The translations under genes and the position numbers were made by a program. A stretch of DNA of 64,000 nt, taken from contig NZ_CP031165.1 of the NCBI RefSeq assembly GCF_003344865.1, positions 5,461,910 through 5,525,909 of the forward strand. The letters are read 5' to 3'. Below the pieces are notes generated by a model. The model made no database searches and was not told where the DNA came from. It saw only the letters and a list, made by a program, of their open reading frames with translations. This DNA is from Euzebya pacifica. Its GTDB lineage: Bacteria; Actinomycetota; Nitriliruptoria; Euzebyales; Euzebyaceae. Shown in pieces: positions 14,272-22,376 of this stretch (its first letter is position 1; each line of letters opens with the position of its first letter).

Positions 14272-15504
14272 ATGCCACGCACCCCCACCATGACCGTCGA
14301 CGACCCCGCCGACCTGCTGCACCCCGACACCCTGGACGCGATCCGCGAGGACCGTGCCGACGCCGCCCAGCAGGCCGCCGACGCCGCCATGGCCGCCGAG
14401 TTCTCCCCGATCGAGGCGTTCGACGACGTCCGCGTCCCAACCGACCCCGACGAACCCTGGTGGATCCGCAACGGTGGCCTGCTGCCCCGCCAGACCCGCT
14501 CGGGCATCCCGATGGAGTGGCTCCGCTCGGTACGGATCGAGCTGCGACAGCCGATCGCTGACGAACCCAAACGAGACGTCGCCATCGAGATGCTGCGAGC
14601 CGCCAACGGCATCCCCCAGGCCAACACCAGCCGGCTGTACGCCACGTCGGAGACCGTCCGCAGCCACGTCGACCGCGTCGCCGCTGACCGGGAGGCCCAT
14701 GCCCGCCGCCCCGAACAGGAGGAACGTCGTGCGAAGGACCGCCAGCGACGCCGTGTAGAGCTCGCACGGGCCCGTCGCCGCCGTCTCAAGGGGCGCCGGG
14801 CACGACTCCAGCGGATCGCGACGGACCTGATCGGCTCGCCCGAGCTGGCCGGCCACGTCGAGGAGATCGCCCGGCTGGTCAGCGGATCCGGTGGGCTGCC
14901 CGACCTGACTGCCACCGAACGACGGGCGTTCGTGGCTGCCTGCGGAGCGCTGTGGACCGACCTGGACGACGAGGCCACCCACCTGCCCGACCTCCCGGGC
15001 GACCTGACCGACTGGGACGACCTGCTCCACGACGTCGACGGCGACACGGGCCTGCTGCAACGGGCGCTGGCCGACCCGGACGTGGCCGCGGCCATCAACG
15101 ACGGTCAGACACCACCCGACGCGGTCGCCGAAGCCCTGGCCACCCGCGGCGCCGACGCGTTCGTCCCCGTGTCGGACTTGCCACCCGACCCCTGGGACGA
15201 TGTTCGCCGCCTGTTGGAGGACGACGCCGACCTGCCCGGCTGGATGCCGACCGAGACCGCATCGAGCCTGCCCGTGGAACTGCTTGCCAAGGCGCCCGAA
15301 CCGGTCCGTCGTCCCATCGCAGAGTGCAGCGAGGACCGGGAGGCCCGCCGGCTGTTGTGCACCTACGCCGGACAGACCGGGAGTGCCAACTACAAGCTGC
15401 ACCTCCGAGACGGATACCTACCCGCCGGTACGGGCGTGCCCCAGCCTCCCGACGCCTTCGCCGACATCGACGACGAGCTCGATGGCGAAGGGTCAACCGG
15501 GTGA
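14272..15504 (+). CDS. Hypothetical protein, 410 residues, highly basic centre
   Basis: An acidic N-terminal third contains DEPWWIRNGGLLPRQTRSG. A strongly basic stretch at about 143-185, rich in Arg (ERRAKDRQRRRVELARARRR), could bind nucleic acid. An acidic C-terminal half is full of short helices and DLPGDLTDWDDLLHDVDGD-like segments. No family is recognised. GGAGG stands 8 bases before the ATG. It is the second-largest unknown of the element, just upstream of the tape-measure region. Candidate roles are scaffold, packaging or replication partner; none can be preferred. Confidence 0.5.
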   Translation: MPRTPTMTVDDPADLLHPDTLDAIREDRADAAQQAADAAMAAEFSPIEAFDDVRVPTDPDEPWWIRNGGLLPRQTRSGIPMEWLRSVRIELRQPIADEPKRDVAIEMLRAANGIPQANTSRLYATSETVRSHVDRVAADREAHARRPEQEERRAKDRQRRRVELARARRRRLKGRRARLQRIATDLIGSPELAGHVEEIARLVSGSGGLPDLTATERRAFVAACGALWTDLDDEATHLPDLPGDLTDWDDLLHDVDGDTGLLQRALADPDVAAAINDGQTPPDAVAEALATRGADAFVPVSDLPPDPWDDVRRLLEDDADLPGWMPTETASSLPVELLAKAPEPVRRPIAECSEDREARRLLCTYAGQTGSANYKLHLRDGYLPAGTGVPQPPDAFADIDDELDGEGSTG

Positions 15505-15686
15505 TCAGACGTCGGGCGTCAACGCCACCTCGGCCGTGGTCCTTCCCATGCGGCATGGCACGGACCGGGGACGAAGGAGGCGAGGCACCTGCGGTGCCCC
15601 AGACCCTCCTGCGCCCGCCCGCCGTCCACCGGACCCACCCGGTCCGGTGGACGGCCCAGACCGATCAGGAGAAGGCCAGTGGATGA
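15501..15686 (+). CDS. Short overlapping ORF before the tape-measure region
   Basis: 61 codons from a GTG that overlaps the previous stop (GTGA) to a TGA that lies inside the start of the next gene. The product is Pro/Arg-rich with one Cys and no recognisable fold. Overlaps on both sides match the coupling seen through the whole operon. That is the main reason to list it; codon use is not decisive. In tailed phages this place is taken by tail-assembly chaperones. Confidence 0.35.
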   Translation: MIRRRASTPPRPWSFPCGMARTGDEGGEAPAVPQTLLRPPAVHRTHPVRWTAQTDQEKASG

Positions 15687-15939
15687 CCAGTCGTGGGCCG
15701 AAGTCGTGGCCACCGTCCGCGGGCTGGTGGCTGCCGCAGGCCGCGGTGATGCCATCGGCGCACACGTCCTGCTGCCCCTGCCCGACGTCGAGTCGGCCCG
15801 CGTCATGGCCACCATCACCTGGATCGCTCACGACCTTCTCGTCCTCGAGGCCAACCGTCAGCGCGTGAGCATCGACACCCTGCTCGAGCGGGCTCTGTCC
15901 GGCCTCCCAACCCAAGGAGACCCCCATGGCACGTCGTGA
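15679..15939 (+). CDS. Small protein directly upstream of tape measure
   Basis: 86 residues, helical, acidic: AEVVATVRGLVAAAGRGDAIG, then ARVMATITWIAHDLLVLEANR. It starts at a GTG behind GGAGAAGG and overlaps the tape-measure gene by 14 bases. Size and position recall tail-assembly chaperones, yet no similarity to that family is evident to me. Confidence 0.5.
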   Translation: MDDQSWAEVVATVRGLVAAAGRGDAIGAHVLLPLPDVESARVMATITWIAHDLLVLEANRQRVSIDTLLERALSGLPTQGDPHGTS

Positions 15940-17647
15940 AGCACTCACCTGGCAGCTCGGCGTCCAGGGCCGCCGCGAAGCCGTCCGCGACGTCGAGGCG
16001 TTCGGGGATGCCTGGCAGGACCTCGACCGTCGCGTCGACAGCCTGGGCGACACCCTCGACCGGTCCTCTGCCGAGTGGCGTGGCCTTGAGCGTGACATCG
16101 ACCGGCACACCGGCGGGGCATCCCGGTCGATACGCGGGCTCGGCGACGATATCGGCCGTGCAGCCCGTGAAGCCGGGCAGGACCTCGACCGGCTGGGCCG
16201 CGACTTCGACGACCTCGACGACAAGCTCAGCTTCGGCGACATCGTTGGTGGGTCTGCCCTCGGCGGCATGGCCGCTGACGCGTTCTCGGCTGCCGCCGGG
16301 TTCGCAGCCGACGCGTTCCTCGACACCATCGGCCAGGAGCTGTCCAGCGACGTCGCTGCCGCCCGGCTGGGCATGTTCGGGCCCGGCGAGGCCGCAGCCC
16401 TGGGCGACACCGCAGGGCGGCTGTACGCCGACGCGTGGGGCGAGTCGTTCGAGGACGTCACCGCTGCCATCGTCGCGGCCGACGAAGCCCTCGGTGGCCT
16501 CGGCATCGACGCGTTGGCCGGCGAGCAGGTCCCCGAGCTGATCGCCCTCGCACAGGTCGCCGAAGCCGACATCAACGAGGTCGCCAACGCCGTCGGGGCG
16601 TTCGCCCGCGCCACCGGTGTGTCGGTCCCCGAAGCCATGGACCTCATCGCCGGCGCCGTCACCAACGGCGCCAACCGGTACGGCGACCTCTTCGACGTCC
16701 TGTCGGAGTACAGCCCCCAGCTGGACCAGCTCAACCTGTCCGCGGAGGACTGGATCGACACGCTCATCCGCGGTTCCGACGCGCAGGTCTACAACCTCGA
16801 CGTCGTCGCCGACGCGCTCAAGAGCCTCCAGGAACGTCTCGCAGAGGGCTCTGATGCCAGCCGCGACGCACTCGTCATGCTCGGGCTGGACGCCGACGCG
16901 GTCGTCCGTCAGGTCAACGCCGGCGGCACACAGGCCCGTGACGCCGTCAACGACGTCGTGGACGGGCTGCTGGCCCTCAACGACGAAGCCCGCACCGCCC
17001 AGTCGCTGGCCCTGGTCGGTGACCCGCTGGTCAACCTCGGCCTGTCGGCGGAACGGCTCGAGCTGCTGCGGCAGACCACCGGGGAGCTGGAGACGTTCTC
17101 CGGCACCCTGGAGCAGGTCATCGCCGTCGCCTACGACAACGAAGCCACCCGCTGGGACGCCCAGGTACGCCAGCTCAAGGACAACATCGGTGGTCTCGTC
17201 CAGGAGGTTGCCCAGCCGGTCGTCGAGGGTTGGAACCTCGTGTTCGACGCGATCGCCAACGGGGTCGAGGAGTCCTCGCGGCTCGGCCGGGCACTCGACG
17301 CCGCAGGTATCGGCATCGACCTGTCCGACTTCCGCCAGTCCGTGAACGTGGGCGGCGTCCACGGCAAGGACCCCGAAGGCCGAGCCGCCGGCGGCCGGGT
17401 CAACCCGGGAGTGCCCTACATCGTCGGGGAACGCCGGCCCGAGCTGTTCGTCCCCGACATCGCAGGGACCATCCTCCCAGACGTCCCCACACCCCGGAAC
17501 GTCGTCGCGCCGCAGGTCACGATCAACGTCGCCGCCATCGACGTGGCCAGCTTCGAGAACTGGGTCGGCCGACCCGAGATCATCCGATCCCTCACCGACC
17601 GGATCGCCGAACACACCGCCCACCAGAACGTCGTCAAGGGCCACTGA
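15926..17647 (+). CDS. Phage tail tape-measure protein
   Basis: 573 residues. The N-terminal 100 residues are a charged coiled coil (DVEAFGDAWQDLDRRVDSLG, then repeated DLDR heptads). Alternating hydrophobic helical segments follow (FGDIVGGSALGGMAADAFSA). At about 485-520 comes the typical tape-measure C-terminal signature AAGGRVNPGVPYIVGERR, PELFVPDIAGTILPDV. Such proteins set phage tail length, about 1.5 angstrom per residue, so this one would correspond to roughly 85 nm. It is the only recognisable virion structural gene in the element. The gene is intact and ends the rightward operon, 25 bases from the convergent HIRAN gene. Confidence 0.8.
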   Translation: MARREALTWQLGVQGRREAVRDVEAFGDAWQDLDRRVDSLGDTLDRSSAEWRGLERDIDRHTGGASRSIRGLGDDIGRAAREAGQDLDRLGRDFDDLDDKLSFGDIVGGSALGGMAADAFSAAAGFAADAFLDTIGQELSSDVAAARLGMFGPGEAAALGDTAGRLYADAWGESFEDVTAAIVAADEALGGLGIDALAGEQVPELIALAQVAEADINEVANAVGAFARATGVSVPEAMDLIAGAVTNGANRYGDLFDVLSEYSPQLDQLNLSAEDWIDTLIRGSDAQVYNLDVVADALKSLQERLAEGSDASRDALVMLGLDADAVVRQVNAGGTQARDAVNDVVDGLLALNDEARTAQSLALVGDPLVNLGLSAERLELLRQTTGELETFSGTLEQVIAVAYDNEATRWDAQVRQLKDNIGGLVQEVAQPVVEGWNLVFDAIANGVEESSRLGRALDAAGIGIDLSDFRQSVNVGGVHGKDPEGRAAGGRVNPGVPYIVGERRPELFVPDIAGTILPDVPTPRNVVAPQVTINVAAIDVASFENWVGRPEIIRSLTDRIAEHTAHQNVVKGH

Positions 17648-17672
17648 GAGGCGGGCGCACTGTCTATCGTGC

Positions 17673-18497
17673 TCAGGGTCTGGGCATGTACGCGGCCGCG
17701 TGGGGGCCGTTGTCGCGGCGGCTGATGATCACCTCGCAGCCGCACCCGGGCGTGACCTGGTGGCGGTGCCGCTCGGTCATCGCTGCGGAGAGCTCCCCGA
17801 TGCGCCTGCCATCCACGGCCACCTCCACACACGGCGACCCCTTGTACTTGCCCGACGTCACCGTCGACTGGACCAACTCCCCGAAGACCAGCACGGCGTC
17901 TCGCTGTCCGAGCAGCTCGTCGAGGACGTCGTGGTGGGGCCGGCGCTTGGTGACGGCCACCGACCGGTCAGCCTCCAGAACGGCCAACCGGCCAGGACTG
18001 TTGGCCGGCCACATCGTCTCTGGTTCGGCGAGCCTGAGGAACACGCCATACCACGCATCCGCGGCGCCGATGATCGCAGCCGGGCACCACCCCAGGAACC
18101 CGGCCCCTTGCAGGTCCAGCAACGGCGGCTGGTACCTACGGGCGTCCTCCCGGCCCAGGTAGCCAACCGTTCGACCCGACACCGACACCCGGACCGCGTT
18201 GCGGTCGTGGGGATTGTCGGGCTCCGGGATCAACACCGCCCGGTCCAACAGCACGTCCCCACTGCGTTCCTGCCCCCGGCACAGTGCGGTCAGGGCCTCC
18301 TGGTAGTACGACTCACCGACCACATCGACCCGGCTGCACGACCCGAGCCGGATCTGAGGCATCTGCGGGACGCCCTGCTCCGGCGGATCCGGGTCCCTGC
18401 GGGGTCGCGGCTGAGGCTGGCCCCGTTGCCGTCGCGGTGACGGTTCGACAGTGACGGCCACCTCGACCTGCTTCCGACGACGCCTGAACAACCCCAC
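17673..18497 (-). CDS. HIRAN-domain protein
   Basis: 274 residues. A basic, probably disordered N-terminus (residues 1-45, many Arg/Gln/Pro) precedes a HIRAN-like domain at about 50-130 containing GESYYQEALTALCRG, LIPEPDNPHDRNAVRV and VGYLGREDARRY. HIRAN domains bind damaged or 3'-ended DNA in eukaryotic helicases and occur alone in phages and mobile elements. The remainder (150-274) has strands and a second, weaker repeat of the same pattern (VTSGKYKGSPCVEVAVDGRR, IGELSA). It is the last gene of the leftward operon and starts with GTG. Confidence 0.7.
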   Translation of the reverse strand: MGLFRRRRKQVEVAVTVEPSPRRQRGQPQPRPRRDPDPPEQGVPQMPQIRLGSCSRVDVVGESYYQEALTALCRGQERSGDVLLDRAVLIPEPDNPHDRNAVRVSVSGRTVGYLGREDARRYQPPLLDLQGAGFLGWCPAAIIGAADAWYGVFLRLAEPETMWPANSPGRLAVLEADRSVAVTKRRPHHDVLDELLGQRDAVLVFGELVQSTVTSGKYKGSPCVEVAVDGRRIGELSAAMTERHRHQVTPGCGCEVIISRRDNGPHAAAYMPRP

Positions 18498-18600
18498 AGC
18501 ACCACCCTCCCCACCCCGTCCCCAGGGCCCGAATCACGATCCTTTCCGACTGGCATCATGACACGGACTACCGATACCCCGCAGGCCGAAACTCAGGCCT

Positions 18601-18888
18601 TCACTGCGCCGGGTCTGGTACCTCGCCCCAGGTTGACGACGGCCCGGCACACCAAGTTGACAAGGCCCGACGTGATGCCCGCCACTCACTCCCGACCTGC
18701 CTTGCCGGCAGTCCTTCCTCGCGGATGAGTCGTTCAACGGTGACGTGGCTGCACTTGAGATAGCGACCGATGTTGGTCAGGCCGCGGATGATGTCGTCAT
18801 CCCCGACGGCCAAGAGCCTGGGATCAGCACGCAACTTCGCCGCGACAGCCTCCACCACGGCGTCCCACAACGCTTCCTGTGGTGACAC
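18601..18888 (-). CDS. HTH protein of excisionase type
   Basis: 95 residues. N-terminal helices (EALWDAVVEAVAAKLRAD) are followed by a winged helix: GLTNIGRYLKCSHVTVERLI, REEGLPARQVGSEWRASR. This is the usual excisionase/MerR-type DNA-binding module. It starts with GTG and is separated by about 100 bases from its neighbours on both sides, looser than the rightward operon. Role unknown; a transcriptional or recombination directionality factor is likely. Confidence 0.6.
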   Translation of the reverse strand: MSPQEALWDAVVEAVAAKLRADPRLLAVGDDDIIRGLTNIGRYLKCSHVTVERLIREEGLPARQVGSEWRASRRALSTWCAGPSSTWGEVPDPAQ

Positions 18889-19033
18889 CTCGGACAGTCT
18901 CCTCGGGGTGCGGGCTGAAAGTGGTCCGGGGGTCGGGGGTGGGTCGACCCCCGGACCAAGGGCAGAGCCGAGCCACGGGGGAGAGGCCCGACCCTGCCCG
19001 GGAACCTACGCCAACTCGAACCTCAGAACCATT

Positions 19034-19258
19034 TCAGCGCCGCCCCGGCGAGTGCCGGGCCTCCCGCATGCCGCTGAGGAGGTGGGCGTCGAGGTCGCGG
19101 ATGTCGAACCGGATCTTGTTGCCGAGCTTGTAGTGGCGGATCTCGCGGAGGCGGACCCGGTCACGCCAGTAGGCGACCGTCATGCCGGTCCGGGCCGCGG
19201 CCTCACGGATGTCGATGAGGGTGGCCCCATCAGCGATCGGAGTGGGTTGTGTGTCCAT
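19034..19258 (-). CDS. Small excisionase-like HTH protein
   Basis: 74 residues from the ATG at 19258 (an ATG at 19270 is also possible). A complete MerR/excisionase fold is visible: LIDIREAAARTGMTVAYWRD, REIRHYKLGNKIRFDIRDLD, HLLSGMRE. The gene overlaps the end of the upstream gene by 29 bases. It is one of five similar small DNA-binding modules in the element. It is followed by a 145-base gap before the next leftward gene, in which I see nothing definite. Confidence 0.65.
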   Translation of the reverse strand: MDTQPTPIADGATLIDIREAAARTGMTVAYWRDRVRLREIRHYKLGNKIRFDIRDLDAHLLSGMREARHSPGRR

Positions 19259-19592
19259 GCGCTCCACCATGCAGTGTTGGAGACCAGCCCGGCCAGACCA
19301 GAGCTGGATGCAACCCGAGGGCGACGGCGGCTTCGTCGGCCCGGATGTAGCTGAGGCCGTCGTGGACCCACCGGTGGACGTTGCGTCGGTCAACGCCGAC
19401 ACGGCGGGCCAGGTTGGACGCCCACCCGTCGCTGCCGGTCGGGATGCCGGCAGCCTCGGCAAGCGGCCCGACCGGCCACCGGTCCACGACCGGCGCGGGG
19501 TATCGCACGGCGCGCAAGTCCGGACCGGGACAGGTGGTGGAGCCCTCGTTGCCCGGGCTGTCCGGGGCGCGCAACCGGGTGGCCAACATCAC
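19230..19592 (-). CDS. HTH protein of phage type
   Basis: 120 residues. The C-terminal two thirds read WPVGPLAEAAGI, WASNLARRVGVDRRNVHRW, GLSYIRADEAAVALGLHP, WPGW. This order (HTH followed by AD..A..LGLHP..WP.W) is one I know from small DNA-binding proteins of actinobacterial phages and islands. The start is GTG 19592 or the ATG three codons' width later at 19589, which overlaps the stop of the upstream gene. Target unknown. Confidence 0.6.
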   Translation of the reverse strand: MMLATRLRAPDSPGNEGSTTCPGPDLRAVRYPAPVVDRWPVGPLAEAAGIPTGSDGWASNLARRVGVDRRNVHRWVHDGLSYIRADEAAVALGLHPALVWPGWSPTLHGGAHGHTTHSDR

Positions 19593-20755
19593 CGATCACC
19601 GGTCTCGACCGTGTTGAGGCAGTCCTTCATCGCCCAGATCGCAGCATCGACCCGGGCGACACGCTCCATGAACCCGTCTCCGACTCCACCGTCGAGCATC
19701 GCGCTGATCGCTGCTCGGTACTCATCCCGCACCCGACACCACGTCTCGACATCGATGTCCTCGTCAGCGCCGTCAACGACGGCGTCGATCCGCACCCGGT
19801 CGGCCTCGGCAGCATCAAGGGCCGACGACAGGATGGCCAACCGATCACCGAACGTCGGCTCGTCCGCGGGGTCCGGGGCAGGCTTGCCGCTCAGCCCTTG
19901 CGGTTCGTCTCGATCAGCCAGCCGGATGACCATGTCCCGGAGCTCGTCGAGTCGCTCCTCGAAGGGGTCGGTGCGACGTTCGATCGCGTTGAGGCTGGTG
20001 GCGGGATGGGTGTGGACCGACCGGATGGTGTCGGCCACCTCAAGTCCATCGGCGAGCCCTCGGAGGATCCCGCGGAGAGTCCGTAGTTCCCCACTCATCC
20101 TGCCGCAGCTCCAGCATTCAGAGGGAGCCAACGACGGCCACGACAGGGCCGCTGCCGTTCGGTAGCCAGAGAGGACCCCAGCAGCTTCCGCTTCGCACCA
20201 CAGCGCCGTCACCGCTGCCTCCACGTCGAGGTAGTAGGCACTGTTGGCTCGTCCGGCCTCGGGTTCGTTGGGGATCAGGGCCAGCAGGGCGTCTGCCAAC
20301 GCCTGAGCCGGGCCGCGGTCCGGCCGCAGCTCCGCTGGCAGCTCTTCCACCAGCGCCGACACGTTGCCCACCTCAGTGGGGTTGCCTGCGTTGTCCTCCA
20401 GCATCGCCTCCGCAACCGCCCTGGCAGCCGCCTCGGACAGCCCCTCGGTGTAGGCCGGGGGTGGTGAGCCCGTGGTCGTGACCTTGGCTGCGTGGTTGGT
20501 GGCGGGACGGCCAGCAGGATCCGGCCGGCCCTTCGGCTGCATCGTGAACGCCCCGACCGGACCCTCCCGGCCGGGGCTGGGGCCGGTGCAGGCGTGGGAG
20601 TGGACGAACCGGACGTTGTCGGCGTCAACCGGCTGCATCGGTCCGTCCTCGCCGCCGCAGCGGGCACAGGCGGACCCGTCGGCGACCCGTGCCGCCACGG
20701 CCTCTTCGAACTCTGCTGGTGGGGCATCGGGGTGTTCCTTCGTCGGGTCGGTCAC
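19589..20755 (-). CDS. Hypothetical protein with zinc-ribbon-like N-terminus
   Basis: 388 residues. Near the N-terminus CARCGGEDGP and a following HSHAC suggest a metal site; a second CWSCG occurs about residue 230. The rest is helical and acidic, with ARAVAEAMLEDNAGNPTEVG and LDAAEADRVRIDAVVDG. The GTG at 20755 overlaps the stop of the upstream gene (GTGA). The frame stays open to 21109, but that extension would overlay the preceding gene and is Arg/Pro-rich, so I rejected it. No family recognised. Confidence 0.55.
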   Translation of the reverse strand: MTDPTKEHPDAPPAEFEEAVAARVADGSACARCGGEDGPMQPVDADNVRFVHSHACTGPSPGREGPVGAFTMQPKGRPDPAGRPATNHAAKVTTTGSPPPAYTEGLSEAAARAVAEAMLEDNAGNPTEVGNVSALVEELPAELRPDRGPAQALADALLALIPNEPEAGRANSAYYLDVEAAVTALWCEAEAAGVLSGYRTAAALSWPSLAPSECWSCGRMSGELRTLRGILRGLADGLEVADTIRSVHTHPATSLNAIERRTDPFEERLDELRDMVIRLADRDEPQGLSGKPAPDPADEPTFGDRLAILSSALDAAEADRVRIDAVVDGADEDIDVETWCRVRDEYRAAISAMLDGGVGDGFMERVARVDAAIWAMKDCLNTVETGDR

Positions 20756-20997
20756 GACACCACCGCCAGACGAGGACCGTCCAGGACGGTGGCGTCGAGT
20801 CGGGCGACGGCGGTGGTGGCGTCGGCGAGCAGGTCGGCGACGTCGGCATGGTGGTGACCGTGCTCGAGGGCGTAGCGGACGTCGGCCACCGCCTCCACGG
20901 CAGCTGTCAGGTCGTCGGCCAGGACGGTCAGGGAACGGGCGAGGCGCCGGGGGGCGCCGGTGGATGGTCGAACGGCAACACGGGACATGGCATGCAC
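20752..20997 (-). CDS. Small helical protein, first gene of leftward operon
   Basis: 81 residues (or 78 from the second ATG at 20988). A basic N-terminus is followed by two long helices (SLTVLADDLTAAVEAVADVR and HADVADLLADATTAVARLDA). It is coupled to the following gene by a GTGA overlap. No family recognised; a small oligomeric accessory protein would fit. Confidence 0.5.
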   Translation of the reverse strand: MHAMSRVAVRPSTGAPRRLARSLTVLADDLTAAVEAVADVRYALEHGHHHADVADLLADATTAVARLDATVLDGPRLAVVS

Positions 20998-21356
20998 CTC
21001 TCACTCCGGTGAAACAGCCCGGGTGTTCCGTTGGCGCGGGAACAGCCAGGCACGACAGGTGCGCACGGCAGGGACGCGGGAGCGTCCGCCTGCGCGGCGG
21101 AGAAGGCATGGTGGGCCCCGTGGCCCCAGAGTCGGCACGGCGGCGCTAGCGGCGGCGCTCCGAACGGTGTGACGGCACGTCAGGCGGTGCCCATCGGGCG
21201 CGTAGGATGCTCACGTCGGTTCCTCTCACTCAGGAGCCGGCCGGCTTCGGCCGGGCCGGGAGGAGTTGGCGCTCCTTCCGGCCAAACCACCGTAACAGAC
21301 TGGACAGGCCCGGACTAGGGTGCAACGCGGAGGCCCTCGCCGCCTACGCTCATGGG
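20998..21356. promoter_or_regulatory. Divergent intergenic region with GC hairpins
   Basis: 359 bases between the leftward operon and the rightward DUF3800 gene, so promoters for both must lie here. Features visible are a GCCGGCCGG-CTT-CGGCCGGGC foldback around 21236-21262 and AGGAG-TTGGCG-CTCCT just after it (21260-21276). I see no convincing open frame with normal codon use and no clear promoter boxes. Confidence 0.4.
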
Positions 21357-22061
21357 GTGCTGCTGGCCTACCTCGACGAGTCCTACGACGACGACTACTA
21401 CTGGATCTCGGCCCTCATCTGCCATGAGCCGGCCATCCAACAGCTGACCGACACGATGGACGCCATCGCACGTCGCACCGCCGTGGCACACCACACGCCC
21501 TGGGAAGCCGAGTTCCACGGTCACGACCTCTTCCAAGCCAAGGCGGACTGGGTCGCCATGAAGGAGATGCACCAAGCACGGATCGCCGTCTACCGAAACG
21601 TGTTCGAAGCAATCGCCGACGCCGAGGTGCGCCTCATCGTGCGCGGCGTGGACCGGAATCAGCTTCTGCAGCGGTACGGGGACAGCGCTTGGCATCCTCA
21701 CCTGGTTGTGCTTAGCCACGTCCTCGAGCGAGTCGACGAGTACGCCGAGCGGGTGAACGAACTCGCGCTGGTCATCGCCGATCAGATCAGCGACGAGGAC
21801 ACCTACCGGTTGAACCTGTGGAACTTTCAGCGGACATCGACGATCGGGTACCGCGCCCGTCAGCTCACCCGCATCGTGGACACGCTCCACTTCGTACCCT
21901 CGAACCGAAGTCGCCTAGTGCAAGCGGCCGACATGATCGCCTTCCTGAAGCGCCGCATGATGTCCACGGCCCCCCAAAACCAGCGGGTGCTCCAGGCAAA
22001 CCAACGCCTGTGGGACATCTTGGCACCGCGCATGCACCACGAGGGGTGTTGGTATCCGTGA
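21357..22061 (+). CDS. DUF3800 domain protein
   Basis: 234 residues. The opening LLAYLDESYDDDYYWISALI, with the Asp-Glu-Ser triad after a strand, is diagnostic of DUF3800, a predicted RNase H-like fold. Later landmarks are HGHDLFQAK, an acidic VIADQISDEDTYRLN near 140-155, and LVQAADMIAFLKRRM, where a conserved Asp lies in the last helix. These are consistent with metal-dependent nuclease residues. Family members are frequent in phages, islands and defence neighbourhoods; the activity is not settled. The GTG at 21357 gives the usual family N-terminus. As the last gene before attR it is probably cargo. A 7-bp hairpin (22063-22079) follows its stop. Confidence 0.8.
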   Translation: MLLAYLDESYDDDYYWISALICHEPAIQQLTDTMDAIARRTAVAHHTPWEAEFHGHDLFQAKADWVAMKEMHQARIAVYRNVFEAIADAEVRLIVRGVDRNQLLQRYGDSAWHPHLVVLSHVLERVDEYAERVNELALVIADQISDEDTYRLNLWNFQRTSTIGYRARQLTRIVDTLHFVPSNRSRLVQAADMIAFLKRRMMSTAPQNQRVLQANQRLWDILAPRMHHEGCWYP

Positions 22062-22062
22062 C

Positions 22063-22079
22063 CGTAGGGCCCCCCTACG
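22063..22079 (+). terminator. Hairpin after DUF3800 gene
   Basis: CGTAGGG-CCC-CCCTACG, a perfect 7-bp stem starting two bases after the stop codon. No T-run follows, as is usual at this GC content, so its strength as a terminator is uncertain. Confidence 0.5.
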
Positions 22080-22376
22080 CACAAGAACCCCGCGTGATGC
22101 GAGGTCCTTGGCCACGGGATGGTGCGCTGTGCGCTTCTCCCGGCGTCATCATAGGGCTGACCAGCGACATCCGGGCAGATCAGGACCAATCGAAGCCGAT
22201 CGAAACCGAGCGCGGATAATTCGACATCTCCCGCGTGGGGCAGCTGGGCGGATCGTGCTACGGATTTGCTAACGGCAGGTCCCGGAGTGGTTCGGAGCCG
22301 ACCGAACGACGCCTGTCGATAACCCGCATGTCTTCGGGGTTCGGCGGACCAGCCCGTACGGGACCGGAGAGGTTGG
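22080..22376. other. Non-coding right end of the element
   Basis: About 300 bases between the last cargo gene and attR without a credible gene. It contains the right copy of the 19-bp end repeat (22256-22274) and is otherwise unremarkable. Integrase arm sites and excision factors would be expected to bind here. Confidence 0.5.
22256..22274 (+). repeat. Right copy of 19-bp end repeat, candidate integrase arm site
   Basis: TGCTACGGATTTGCTAACG, differing by one base from 6283-6301 and in the same orientation. It lies 102 bases before attR. Confidence 0.55.

Noticed and set aside
21031-21318. Possible 95-codon gene in the divergent gap of the element
   Set aside because: It is Gly/Ala/Pro-rich, lacks a ribosome-binding site and crosses GC foldbacks; it is more likely promoter DNA.
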